Shown here in pieces: positions 7,436 through 13,232 of a DNA stretch of 15,485 nucleotides; positions within the stretch are counted from its first letter, which is position 1; each line of letters begins with the position of its first letter. Location of the stretch: positions 1-15,485 of the forward strand of contig CALAWF010000041.1 of assembly GCA_937894665.1 (NCBI GenBank). The letters are read 5' to 3'. Below the pieces are notes generated by a model, which ran no database searches, was not told where the DNA came from, and worked only from the letters and a program-made list of their open reading frames with translations. The position numbers were made by a program, and so were the translations under genes. This stretch comes from an uncultured bacterium. Lineage in GTDB: Bacteria > Cyanobacteriota > Vampirovibrionia > Gastranaerophilales > Gastranaerophilaceae.

Positions 7436-7460
7436 ACGAACTCCTTTCTCTTTTTATCAC

Positions 7461-7494
7461 AGCATATCATGCTACTACGCCAAAACGTGTCGTA
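7461..7494 (-). promoter_or_regulatory. shared operator/promoter, site 3 (complete nuclease unit)
   Basis: This is the weakest inverted repeat of the three beside the nuclease units: TACGCCA (7476-7482), AAACG, TGTCGTA (7488-7494), with one mismatch. It aligns without gaps to the other three sites. On the minus strand TTGGCG is followed by 11 nt and TATGCT (7466-7461). A separate leftward extended -10, TGCTATAAT (7547-7539), lies further upstream, so transcription may instead begin before both palindromes. Confidence 0.5.
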
Positions 7495-7508
7495 ACATAT
7501 TTTATAAC

Positions 7509-7523
7509 TAGACTATTAGTCTA
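7509..7523. promoter_or_regulatory. 15-bp palindrome in the divergent promoter region
   Basis: TAGACTA-T-TAGTCTA is a perfect palindrome between the divergent nuclease unit and the XRE gene, 35 bp from the XRE start codon. Its size and position suit the self-regulating operator of a small XRE repressor. It does not resemble the CTACGTCA-type sites, which suggests two separate regulators act here. Confidence 0.5.
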
Positions 7524-7557
7524 TACTTGAATGCAGATATTATAGCACAATAATATT

Positions 7558-7773
7558 ATGTTAGAGGATAAATGCAAGTTATTTGCTCAAAATATTAAGA
7601 AATATAGAGAAAGTAAGGGATATTCAAAAACGAAATTAGCCGAACTTGCTGACTGTGATTTGACATATATCGGTAAAATTGAAAAATCTGAAAAATATCC
7701 TAACCTTAAAATGATTTTCAAACTTGCAGAAGCTCTAGACATTCCAACAAAAGATTTGTTTGATTTCGAATAA
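7558..7773 (+). CDS. XRE-family helix-turn-helix regulator
   Basis: This 71-aa protein is a single Cro/C1-type DNA-binding domain. The helix-turn-helix is at about residues 23-42 (SKTKLAELADCDLTYIGKIE), followed by the typical YPNLKMIFKLAEALDIP stretch. There is no ligand or protease domain, so it is probably a simple dimeric repressor. It starts immediately after an AT-rich leader without a strong ribosome binding site. It is divergent from the nuclease unit and upstream of the recombinase on the same strand. The palindrome at 7509-7523 is its likely operator, which would let it control itself and the leftward nuclease promoter. Confidence 0.9.
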   Translation: MLEDKCKLFAQNIKKYRESKGYSKTKLAELADCDLTYIGKIEKSEKYPNLKMIFKLAEALDIPTKDLFDFE

Positions 7774-7799
7774 TACACAATATAATTTTGTATTATTCG
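7767..7799. terminator. inverted repeat at the end of the XRE gene
   Basis: Perfect 11-bp arms CGAATAATACA (7767-7777) and TGTATTATTCG (7789-7799) flank an 11-nt loop. The first arm covers the XRE stop codon. It could be an AT-rich terminator, but the same AATAATACA/TGTATTATT motif recurs at 7877-7917 before the recombinase, so a binding site for a regulator or the recombinase is equally possible. Confidence 0.45.
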
Positions 7800-7824
7800 C
7801 TAATTTATCTCAATTTATTACTCC

Positions 7825-7837
7825 GATTACATTTGAG
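7825..7837 (+). repeat. direct repeat GAYTACATTTGAG, copy 1
   Basis: GATTACATTTGAG here and GACTACATTTGAG at 7924-7936 match at 12 of 13 bases, 99 bp apart. Each lies downstream of an inverted repeat ending in TGTATTATT or ATGTATTATT, so the two blocks look like diverged copies of one arrangement. Confidence 0.45.
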
Positions 7838-7876
7838 GTCATTTGTAACTGACTTTTAATATTTGTATGTACAAGG

Positions 7877-7917
7877 AATAATACATAATTTATAATATAA
7901 ATATATTATGTATTATT
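7877..7917. promoter_or_regulatory. 13-bp inverted repeat over the likely recombinase promoter
   Basis: Perfect arms AATAATACATAAT (7877-7889) and ATTATGTATTATT (7905-7917) surround a 15-nt loop that contains TATAAT (7891-7896), a consensus -10. TGTACA (7868-7873) is a weak -35 at 17-nt spacing. A protein bound to this palindrome would block the promoter. It may be the recombinase's own site or an operator. Confidence 0.5.
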
Positions 7918-7923
7918 GACTAT

Positions 7924-7936
7924 GACTACATTTGAG
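7924..7936 (+). repeat. direct repeat GAYTACATTTGAG, copy 2
   Basis: This is the partner of 7825-7837. It lies six bases before the strong GAAAGGAG ribosome binding site (7942-7949) of the recombinase. Such repeats near an integrase gene are candidates for arm-type binding sites. Confidence 0.45.
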
Positions 7937-7957
7937 CCGTAGAAAGGAGTAAAAACA

Positions 7958-8521
7958 ATGGAATTTGTTCAACCGATTAGAAATTTAAAACAGATTGAAA
8001 CAATCAAAAAACTGCTAAAATCACAGAATTTGAGAGATTATTGCTTGTTTGTTCTTGGTATAAATTCAGGGTTGCGAATAAGTGATTTGTTGAAACTAAG
8101 GATTTCAGATATTGCAGAAAATGGAAAAATCAAAGATAGAATTAGTCTAAGGGAGAAGAAAACAAACAAGTTCAAAGATTTCCCACTGTCAACAAGTACA
8201 AAATCTGCATTGAAAGATTATCTAAAAACAAGAAATTATACAGAAGATGAGCCTTTATTCATATCACGAAAGAATAAAGGCTTTTTGTTACGACAACAAG
8301 CATACAAAATTATAAATGACATTGCAAAATCTGTTGGAATAAAAGAAAGAATTGGAACTCACACACTTAGAAAGACTTTTGGCTATCACGCATATAATAA
8401 CGGCTATGACATTACCCTAATTCAAAAACTTTTCAACCATTCATCTCCTGCTGTAACTCTAAGATATATAGGAATTACACAAGATGAAATGGATAACGTG
8501 TATTTGAGTTTGGATTTATAG
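7958..8521 (+). CDS. minimal tyrosine recombinase (FimB/XerD-like catalytic domain)
   Basis: This 187-aa protein consists almost only of the catalytic domain. All the catalytic positions are visible: R40 in SGLRISDLL, a lysine in the REKKTNKFK beta-hairpin (67-73), H135 and R138 in THTLRKTFG, H161 in FNHSS, and the nucleophile Y170 in LRYIG. The usual N-terminal core-binding domain (about 90-100 residues) is missing. The length matches FimB/FimE-type invertases and small integrases of mobile elements, which cut and rejoin short sites. GAAAGGAG lies at the correct distance from the ATG. It points away from the nuclease units and converges on the TPR gene. Whether it moves this island, flips a segment or is a relic cannot be told; no obvious att core is visible. 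Confidence 0.93.
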   Translation: MEFVQPIRNLKQIETIKKLLKSQNLRDYCLFVLGINSGLRISDLLKLRISDIAENGKIKDRISLREKKTNKFKDFPLSTSTKSALKDYLKTRNYTEDEPLFISRKNKGFLLRQQAYKIINDIAKSVGIKERIGTHTLRKTFGYHAYNNGYDITLIQKLFNHSSPAVTLRYIGITQDEMDNVYLSLDL

Positions 8522-8535
8522 TTGTATTTTAAGTC

Positions 8536-9393
8536 TTAATTTAGATTCCTTGTTATGATTTTTTCAACATTATCAAAATCAGCATTAGCTTTTTCTATTT
8601 CGCCTAATTCTATATAAGCTTTTCCTCTTATTCTATAAATTGTTCGAGCATCTTTCTGTTGAGCTAATTCAATAGCTTTGGTATAATCTTTTATCGCTTT
8701 TTCATATTGTTTTATTTTAGAAAATACATTTCCTCGAAACCAGTAAGCATAATAGTTTTTAGTGTCAAATTCTATGGCTTTGGAAAAATCAAAAATTGCA
8801 TTGTCATATCGTTCTAATAATTCATTTGCAATAGCTCTATTGTGATATCCTGATTTTTCTCCTAAACGAATTAACTTGTTGCAATCGTTTATTGCTTTAT
8901 CGGGTTCTTTTAATTTTATGTATGCTGCTGAACGATTTCCGTATGCTTCAATATAATTTGGATTTAATTCTATTGCTTTTGTTAAATCTGCAATTGCTTT
9001 GATATATTCTTCCAAATTTATATAGCAATTTCCTCTATTAGCATATGCTCTATCATAATTTGGATCTAAGTATATTACTTTAGTAAAATCTTGAATAGCC
9101 TGTTTATATAGATTTAAGTTAGCAGAAGAAATTCCTAGATTATTGTAAGCAAGTCCTCTGTTATAATATGCATCGACATTTTTGTTATCAATGATGATTA
9201 CTTGATTAAAAGTCTTAATTGCTTGTTTTAACAAATTAAGTCTTGCATAACAAACTCCTCTATATAGAAAACCATCAGTGCTTAATAAGCAAGTCGGAAT
9301 CTTTTTATGTTCTTTTAATGCTTTCCTATAATCTTTATTATTAAAATATTTTTCAAATATTTTGCAATACCTTTTTAGTTTTCTAATTTTCAT
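8536..9393 (-). CDS. tetratricopeptide-repeat protein
   Basis: This 285-aa protein is made of about seven TPR units of 34 residues. Clear ones carry the pattern AYYNRGLAYNNLG, AYANRGNCYINLEEY, AYGNRSAAYIKL and AYWFRGNVFSKIKQY, with the AI-x-D-x-TKAIEL helix following each. There is no signal peptide or lipobox, so it is probably a cytoplasmic scaffold. TPR arrays bind partner proteins, and the partner here is unknown. It is downstream of the AAA+ ATPase on the same strand (56-nt gap) and could be its adaptor, but the gap and the weak ribosome binding site make co-expression uncertain. Its stop is 14 nt from that of the convergent recombinase. Confidence 0.93.
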   Translation of the reverse strand: MKIRKLKRYCKIFEKYFNNKDYRKALKEHKKIPTCLLSTDGFLYRGVCYARLNLLKQAIKTFNQVIIIDNKNVDAYYNRGLAYNNLGISSANLNLYKQAIQDFTKVIYLDPNYDRAYANRGNCYINLEEYIKAIADLTKAIELNPNYIEAYGNRSAAYIKLKEPDKAINDCNKLIRLGEKSGYHNRAIANELLERYDNAIFDFSKAIEFDTKNYYAYWFRGNVFSKIKQYEKAIKDYTKAIELAQQKDARTIYRIRGKAYIELGEIEKANADFDNVEKIITRNLN

Positions 9394-9449
9394 TGTTATT
9401 CATTACCTGTATTAACTAGTAAAATTCTTATTTTAAAAATTATGTAGTC

Positions 9450-10199
9450 TTAAATGTCAAAAAGTTGATTTTGCCTGTAATCTTCTCCATTCATGGTTAT
9501 CAATATATAGTTTTCTGCGATTCTACTTTGTATTGCATTTCCCTTTTCTTTATAGTGTGATGTCATTGTAGACATAGCTCCCTCTGTTGTTATTATTGTA
9601 GGAATTTCTCTTTCATATCTTATGTTTATAATCTGATATATTGTTCTGCTTACAAATTCAGAATTTTTTTCTTTGCCTAAGTCATCAATAATTAACAAAT
9701 CTATATTTGCATAGGATTTAATAAATTGAAGAATATTTGTTCTTTCTTTTAATTCTGAAATCATTGATACAACATTAATAAATTTTGTAGGTACACCTTG
9801 TTCAATTGCAGAATGAGCAATCGAACAAGCTAAGTGAGTTTTTCCAGTTCCAACTTTTCCTAAACCCTCAATAACAAGATTTGTTCCAAAAGCTAAATGT
9901 GATTGAATGTTTTCTGCATAATCCATTGCTGCTTGTTTTGCTCTTGTAGTTATCTCATCAAATGTATTATAATTATCAAAGTTTTTATTTAGAAATCGTT
10001 TGTTTATATTTGATTTCTTTAGTAATTTTGTGGATACTAACTTATTTAACATTTTTTCGCAGAATTTATCTACTATATCTAAATTTCTTGTTTCTGCCCA
10101 AAGCCTATCTGCTTCAATTTTAGCAATATAATTATCACTAATTTCTCTGTAGTTTTTTGATAATACAAATAAATCATCACAAGGTATTTTATTTTTCAT
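9450..10199 (-). CDS. DnaC/IstB-like AAA+ ATPase (helicase-loader type)
   Basis: This 249-aa AAA+ ATPase has Walker A GKVGTGKT at 114-121, Walker B LLIIDD at 168-173, a sensor-like TTEG at 204-207, an arginine-finger candidate R226 in AIQSRIAE and the DnaC-type ending GEDYRQ (238-243). The family loads replicative helicases (DnaC, DnaI) or assists transposition (IstB). No transposase is adjacent, and phages and mobile elements commonly carry solitary DnaC-like proteins. The N-terminal 80 residues are helical and may contact a helicase. The start is 5 nt after the RtcB stop, with AGAGGAAT lying in the end of the rtcB gene, so translation is coupled to rtcB. An RNA ligase followed by a helicase loader is an unusual pair. 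Confidence 0.9.
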   Translation of the reverse strand: MKNKIPCDDLFVLSKNYREISDNYIAKIEADRLWAETRNLDIVDKFCEKMLNKLVSTKLLKKSNINKRFLNKNFDNYNTFDEITTRAKQAAMDYAENIQSHLAFGTNLVIEGLGKVGTGKTHLACSIAHSAIEQGVPTKFINVVSMISELKERTNILQFIKSYANIDLLIIDDLGKEKNSEFVSRTIYQIINIRYEREIPTIITTEGAMSTMTSHYKEKGNAIQSRIAENYILITMNGEDYRQNQLFDI

Positions 10200-10204
10200 A
10201 AAAA

Positions 10205-11326
10205 TTATTCCTCTGCTTTAAAGTTATACAATGGTTTCAAGTGGTCTATGATTTCAGCAGTTGGAGCAATAGCTTGAATTATTTCTTGACTATTCTTATA
10301 AGCCATTGGTGCTTCATCAAGTGTTGAGATTGAAACACAACTTGAAAAAATATCTTTCATCTGAATTTTGTATTCCTGCATTGTCAACTGGTCTTTTGCT
10401 TGAGTTCTAGATAAGGCTCTACCTGCACCATGTGGAGCAGAATTATTCCAATCAGGATTTCTTTTCCCAATGCAAATCAAAGATCCCTCAGCCATATTGA
10501 GTGGAATTAAAACTTTTTCATCTTTATAGCAAGAAATAGCACCCTTTCTGATTATGTTATCTTGCCCAATATAATTATGGATTGTTTCAAATTCATCTTC
10601 TGATTTCCAACCCATATTTGATAGAATTTCTTTTGCAATAATTAATCGATTGAAATGAGCATATTCATTGCAAACTTTTGCACATTCAAGATAGTTCTCT
10701 GCATTTTTACCTGTTAAATAAGACAAGTTTTTGAGTTCACCTTCTCTGTAACAGTTAGTTTCAATAGCAATTTTTTGAAAATAAATAGCAAGTTTTTTGC
10801 CAAAATTTCTTGAGCCTGTGTGAATAATCAAATAAGTTCCTGTTTTTCCTTTTTCAACTGATATAAAATGATTACCACCACCAAGTGAACCTATTTTTCT
10901 CAAATCTCTGTTTGGTTTTTCTTTCAAATAATCAATAGAAATCTGTTTGATTTTTTCTATCAAGCCATTTGGAACAAGCGAACTTATTTCTTTTCTGCCA
11001 TTTTGTCCAAATGGTACAAATGTCCTAATAACTTTGTCCAATTTTGCAAAATCATTCAAGGTTTTTGATTTTTTTAGTTTTACTGCAAGCATTCCACAAA
11101 ATTGGTCAACTCCGATAATGTTTGGAATAATTTCTCCATTTTTAGGCATTTCAGCAGTAAAACCGATTGTACAGCCTTTTCCTTTATGGCAATCTGGCAT
11201 TATTCTAACTTTGCAATCTTTAAAAATTGGGTGATTGCAGATTGCCAGTGTTTGTTCTGTAACATCAATATCTTCAACTGATGTAAAAATTTTTGCTGAT
11301 GTATATTTACCATTCACTTCGTACAT
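10205..11326 (-). CDS. rtcB: RtcB-type RNA ligase
   Basis: This 373-aa member of the RtcB family joins RNA 2',3'-cyclic phosphate or 3'-phosphate ends to 5'-OH ends through a guanylylated histidine, using GTP and Mn. Landmarks: MPDCHKGKGCTIG (43-55), metal ligands D74 and C77 in GVDQFCGM (the usual form is GVDIGCGM), GGGNHF (149-154), HTGSR (169-173), H250 in ETIHNYIG, and the nucleophile H299 in APHGAGRALSR. All essential residues appear to be present, so activity is likely. The length is slightly below that of E. coli RtcB. A strong AAGGAG precedes the ATG. It follows the 114-aa gene by 12 nt and is coupled to the AAA+ gene. Its operon starts with the shared palindrome at 11715-11739, placing RNA repair under the same apparent control as the nucleases. 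Confidence 0.96.
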   Translation of the reverse strand: MYEVNGKYTSAKIFTSVEDIDVTEQTLAICNHPIFKDCKVRIMPDCHKGKGCTIGFTAEMPKNGEIIPNIIGVDQFCGMLAVKLKKSKTLNDFAKLDKVIRTFVPFGQNGRKEISSLVPNGLIEKIKQISIDYLKEKPNRDLRKIGSLGGGNHFISVEKGKTGTYLIIHTGSRNFGKKLAIYFQKIAIETNCYREGELKNLSYLTGKNAENYLECAKVCNEYAHFNRLIIAKEILSNMGWKSEDEFETIHNYIGQDNIIRKGAISCYKDEKVLIPLNMAEGSLICIGKRNPDWNNSAPHGAGRALSRTQAKDQLTMQEYKIQMKDIFSSCVSISTLDEAPMAYKNSQEIIQAIAPTAEIIDHLKPLYNFKAEE

Positions 11327-11338
11327 TATTACTCCTTA

Positions 11339-11683
11339 TTATTTTTTTAGTTTTAATTTCCTTGCTAATTGTGCTGCCATTTTTTCTGTTATATGTAATC
11401 TTTGAGCGGTTGCTTTTATTGAAAAATGTTCTTCTCCAAAAATCTTTTTAAAATCAGATATTGAAACCGCAGTTCCTTCACATCTGCAACTTGACGGAAT
11501 TTTATCCAAAATCTTATAGTCCATTGATTCAATAAATGTTTTGAATTTGCCTAAATCTGTAAAATTACCATTTTTATCTGTCCATAACTTTGATTCTGAT
11601 TTATAAAAATCTGAAATGTATTTCATTATCATCTGCATATTTCCGCTAAATACTACTTTGTTTGCTCGTATTAAATATTTCAT
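11339..11683 (-). CDS. unknown 114-aa protein with possible C-terminal helix-turn-helix
   Basis: I do not recognise a family. It is short, basic and soluble-looking. The last 30 residues (FSIKATAQRLHITEKMAAQLARKL) could form a helix-turn-helix. The middle has a CRCEG pair of cysteines at about 79-83 that is too small for a zinc site alone. I chose 11683 over an in-frame ATG at 11704, because AAGGAG lies six nt upstream of it and the upstream start is crowded against the operator and -10 box. It is the first gene of the operon that includes rtcB and the AAA+ ATPase (gap of 12 nt to rtcB). Confidence 0.8.
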   Translation of the reverse strand: MKYLIRANKVVFSGNMQMIMKYISDFYKSESKLWTDKNGNFTDLGKFKTFIESMDYKILDKIPSSCRCEGTAVSISDFKKIFGEEHFSIKATAQRLHITEKMAAQLARKLKLKK

Positions 11684-11702
11684 TTTTGCTCCTTGTATTT
11701 TC

Positions 11703-11739
11703 ATTATGCAATATACCTATGTCAAAATAAGTCATAGGT
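11703..11739 (-). promoter_or_regulatory. shared operator/promoter, site 4 (rtcB operon)
   Basis: ACCTATG and CATAGGT (11715-11721 and 11733-11739) form the outer arms, with GTCA on the left inside and a poorer AGTC on the right. On the minus strand it carries a perfect TTGACA (11725-11720), then 11 nt, then CATAAT (11708-11703), the same register as the three nuclease-unit promoters. The stop codon of the methylase-like gene (11734-11732) lies inside it, and the ATG at 11683 follows the -10 by 19 nt. No T-run follows, so a terminator is unlikely. Confidence 0.62.
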
Positions 11740-12472
11740 TAAATAAGCTTAATTGTTCAGGTTCTATGACTCTTATAGTCTGCTCACTTTTAGTGTTTGA
11801 TTGCTCTGACTTATAATGTTTTAACTTATACTCAATCCCATTCAAGAAATAAAACGGAGTATAAAGCACCTGTTGAAATTTTAAAGATAAAGAATCACCT
11901 TGAACTACTTTTGCAGGAATACCAAGTAATGAGAGTTGAATATATGTCATTTTGAAGCACATTTCAGATATATCAATTGCTTCGACAAACAAATTTTGTT
12001 GATAGTTGATATTATGCTCTCTTAGAATTTGAGCAAATGCAATAATCAATGCACCACTACCACAACAAGGTTCTGAAAGAGTTATAAGTTGATTATTTTG
12101 AAGAGTCTCAATTTCTGTAAAATTTATCTCTGCCATAAACTTACAAACTGAATATGGTGTAAAATACTGACCATTAGCTTGATTTCCTAAGTTCAGAGAC
12201 ATAAAGACTTGTCCCAAGAAGTCTTGAGGTTCTTGTTCTAATCCAAAAACTAAAAAAGCAAGCAGTTTTGAAAATTCTTCTGCTTGCTCTTTTGTATAAG
12301 TTTTGATTATATTCAAATATTTTTGCTCTAAATTATCACTTCGATAGACTGTTTGTGCTAAGGAGCAATAACTCAAAGTCAAAAAGTCATTAAAGACGGT
12401 TGAAACACTTCTTGAACGGTCTAAGTTACTCAATTTTGATATAAATTCTTTTATGTAATCTTTTTTATTCAT
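11732..12472 (-). CDS. HsdM-like N6-adenine methylase fragment, catalytic motif missing
   Basis: This 246-aa protein has the SAM-binding half of a type I (HsdM-like) adenine methyltransferase. GQYFTP is at 101-106, motif I EPCCGSG at 134-140, an acidic loop EAIDISE at 164-170 that would hold the SAM ribose, and GDSL at 192-195. The catalytic NPPY/F motif expected soon after GDSL is absent; instead there is LYTPFYFL (203-210), and the protein then ends in a polar tail. It is about half the length of HsdM, and no specificity or restriction subunit is nearby. Similar short HsdM-like proteins occur on conjugative and phage elements. It may bind SAM without methylating, act as an anti-restriction decoy, or be a decayed methylase. 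AGAGG lies upstream of the ATG. Confidence 0.85.
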   Translation of the reverse strand: MNKKDYIKEFISKLSNLDRSRSVSTVFNDFLTLSYCSLAQTVYRSDNLEQKYLNIIKTYTKEQAEEFSKLLAFLVFGLEQEPQDFLGQVFMSLNLGNQANGQYFTPYSVCKFMAEINFTEIETLQNNQLITLSEPCCGSGALIIAFAQILREHNINYQQNLFVEAIDISEMCFKMTYIQLSLLGIPAKVVQGDSLSLKFQQVLYTPFYFLNGIEYKLKHYKSEQSNTKSEQTIRVIEPEQLSLFNL

Positions 12473-12858
12473 AAAATGTACCTCTTTTATACTGAGAGAA
12501 TTCAGATTGATTTCTATTAAACTTTTTGATGATTTATATATATTTATATTTAAAATACTGTTTCCGTTTAATCTCGATTATTCTGAATTTAGCGACTTGT
12601 AAAATTTACTAGAAAAGACTTAAAACCTAGAGTTTTAGCCATTTTTATTATTATAAATCTTATAATTTCACTCGTACATATCTTTGAAAAAACTCTTGTT
12701 ACATTTAATTACAGAAAAATACAAATTTATTACAACTAAAAGTATTATACTTATTATATTTCAAGGTTATTTTTCTAATTTGTAATTTGGTAATTGAAAA
12801 TACTTAGAGAAAATTAAAAATTTTCATATTAAGTTTTTAAATTCTTGTAGTTTAAGGG
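12473..12858. other. 386-bp AT-rich intergenic region
   Basis: This lies between the divergent methylase-like and antitoxin genes. I see no ORF with a ribosome binding site, no tRNA and no strong hairpin. TATAAA near the methylase start could be its -10. The rest is low-complexity A/T sequence. A toxin gene partnering the antitoxin is not present here. Confidence 0.6.
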
Positions 12859-12887
12859 TTGAAATATTGCACCATTTTTGGTACAAT
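12859..12887 (+). promoter_or_regulatory. sigma70-type promoter with internal operator for the antitoxin gene
   Basis: TTGAAA (12859-12864), 17 nt and TACAAT (12882-12887) make a near-consensus promoter. Within it lies the inverted repeat ATTGCACCA (12866-12874) / TGGTACAAT (12879-12887) with one mismatch and a TTTT loop. A repressor bound there would cover the spacer and the -10, the usual arrangement for antitoxin self-repression. Confidence 0.72.
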
Positions 12888-12920
12888 ATAAATATAAGAG
12901 ATTTTAGTAAAGGAATAGTT

Positions 12921-13205
12921 ATGATTGATAAAAAACATATTGGTTCTAGTTTTGATAGTTTTCTTGAAGAAGAAGAAATCTTGCAAGAGTCTGAGGCTGT
13001 TGCGATAAAAAGGATTATTGCTTATGCTTTGGAACAAAAAATGCTAGCTGATAATATGTCAGTTAATCGACTTGCAAAAGAACTTGAAACATCAAGAACT
13101 GCGATATGCCGTATTTTAGACCCTGAAAATACCTCAATTACATTAAATACAATTGAAAAAGTTGCTAAATACTTAGGTAAACGAATTATTTTGTCCTTTG
13201 CATAA
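12921..13205 (+). CDS. HigA-like XRE antitoxin, no adjacent toxin
   Basis: This 94-aa DNA-binding protein is of the XRE/HigA-like antitoxin type. An acidic N-terminal arm (SSFDSFLEEEEILQESEAVAIKRIIAYAL) is followed by a helix-turn-helix at about 46-68 (MSVNRLAKELETSRTAICRIL), then the DPENTSITLNTIEKVAKYLGKRI tail in two short pieces typical of the group. Such proteins usually follow or precede a RelE/HigB-type mRNA-cleaving toxin. Neither neighbour is one: the upstream region is empty and downstream is the convergent ABC ATPase. I chose 12921 over an upstream ATG at 12867, which would overlap the operator and promoter; AAAGGA precedes 12921. It may be an orphan regulator, or its toxin may have been lost. 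Confidence 0.88.
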   Translation: MIDKKHIGSSFDSFLEEEEILQESEAVAIKRIIAYALEQKMLADNMSVNRLAKELETSRTAICRILDPENTSITLNTIEKVAKYLGKRIILSFA

Positions 13206-13232
13206 TTCTTGTATTATGAATTTGATAAGTTT

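Noticed and set aside
2943..7494. Integron-like reading: inverted repeats as attC sites between cassettes, with the tyrosine recombinase divergent as IntI
   Set aside because: The repeats are short, nearly perfect and of fixed register to a -10 box. They lack the R'/R'' GTTRRRY and RYYYAAC ends and the unpaired bases of attC. The recombinase has only 187 residues and no integron-specific insertion, and a fourth site lies on its other side in front of the rtcB operon.
9450..10199. IstB of an IS21-type element
   Set aside because: No IstA transposase or terminal repeats are adjacent, and the GEDYRQ ending fits DnaC-like loaders equally well. The gene is coupled to rtcB instead.
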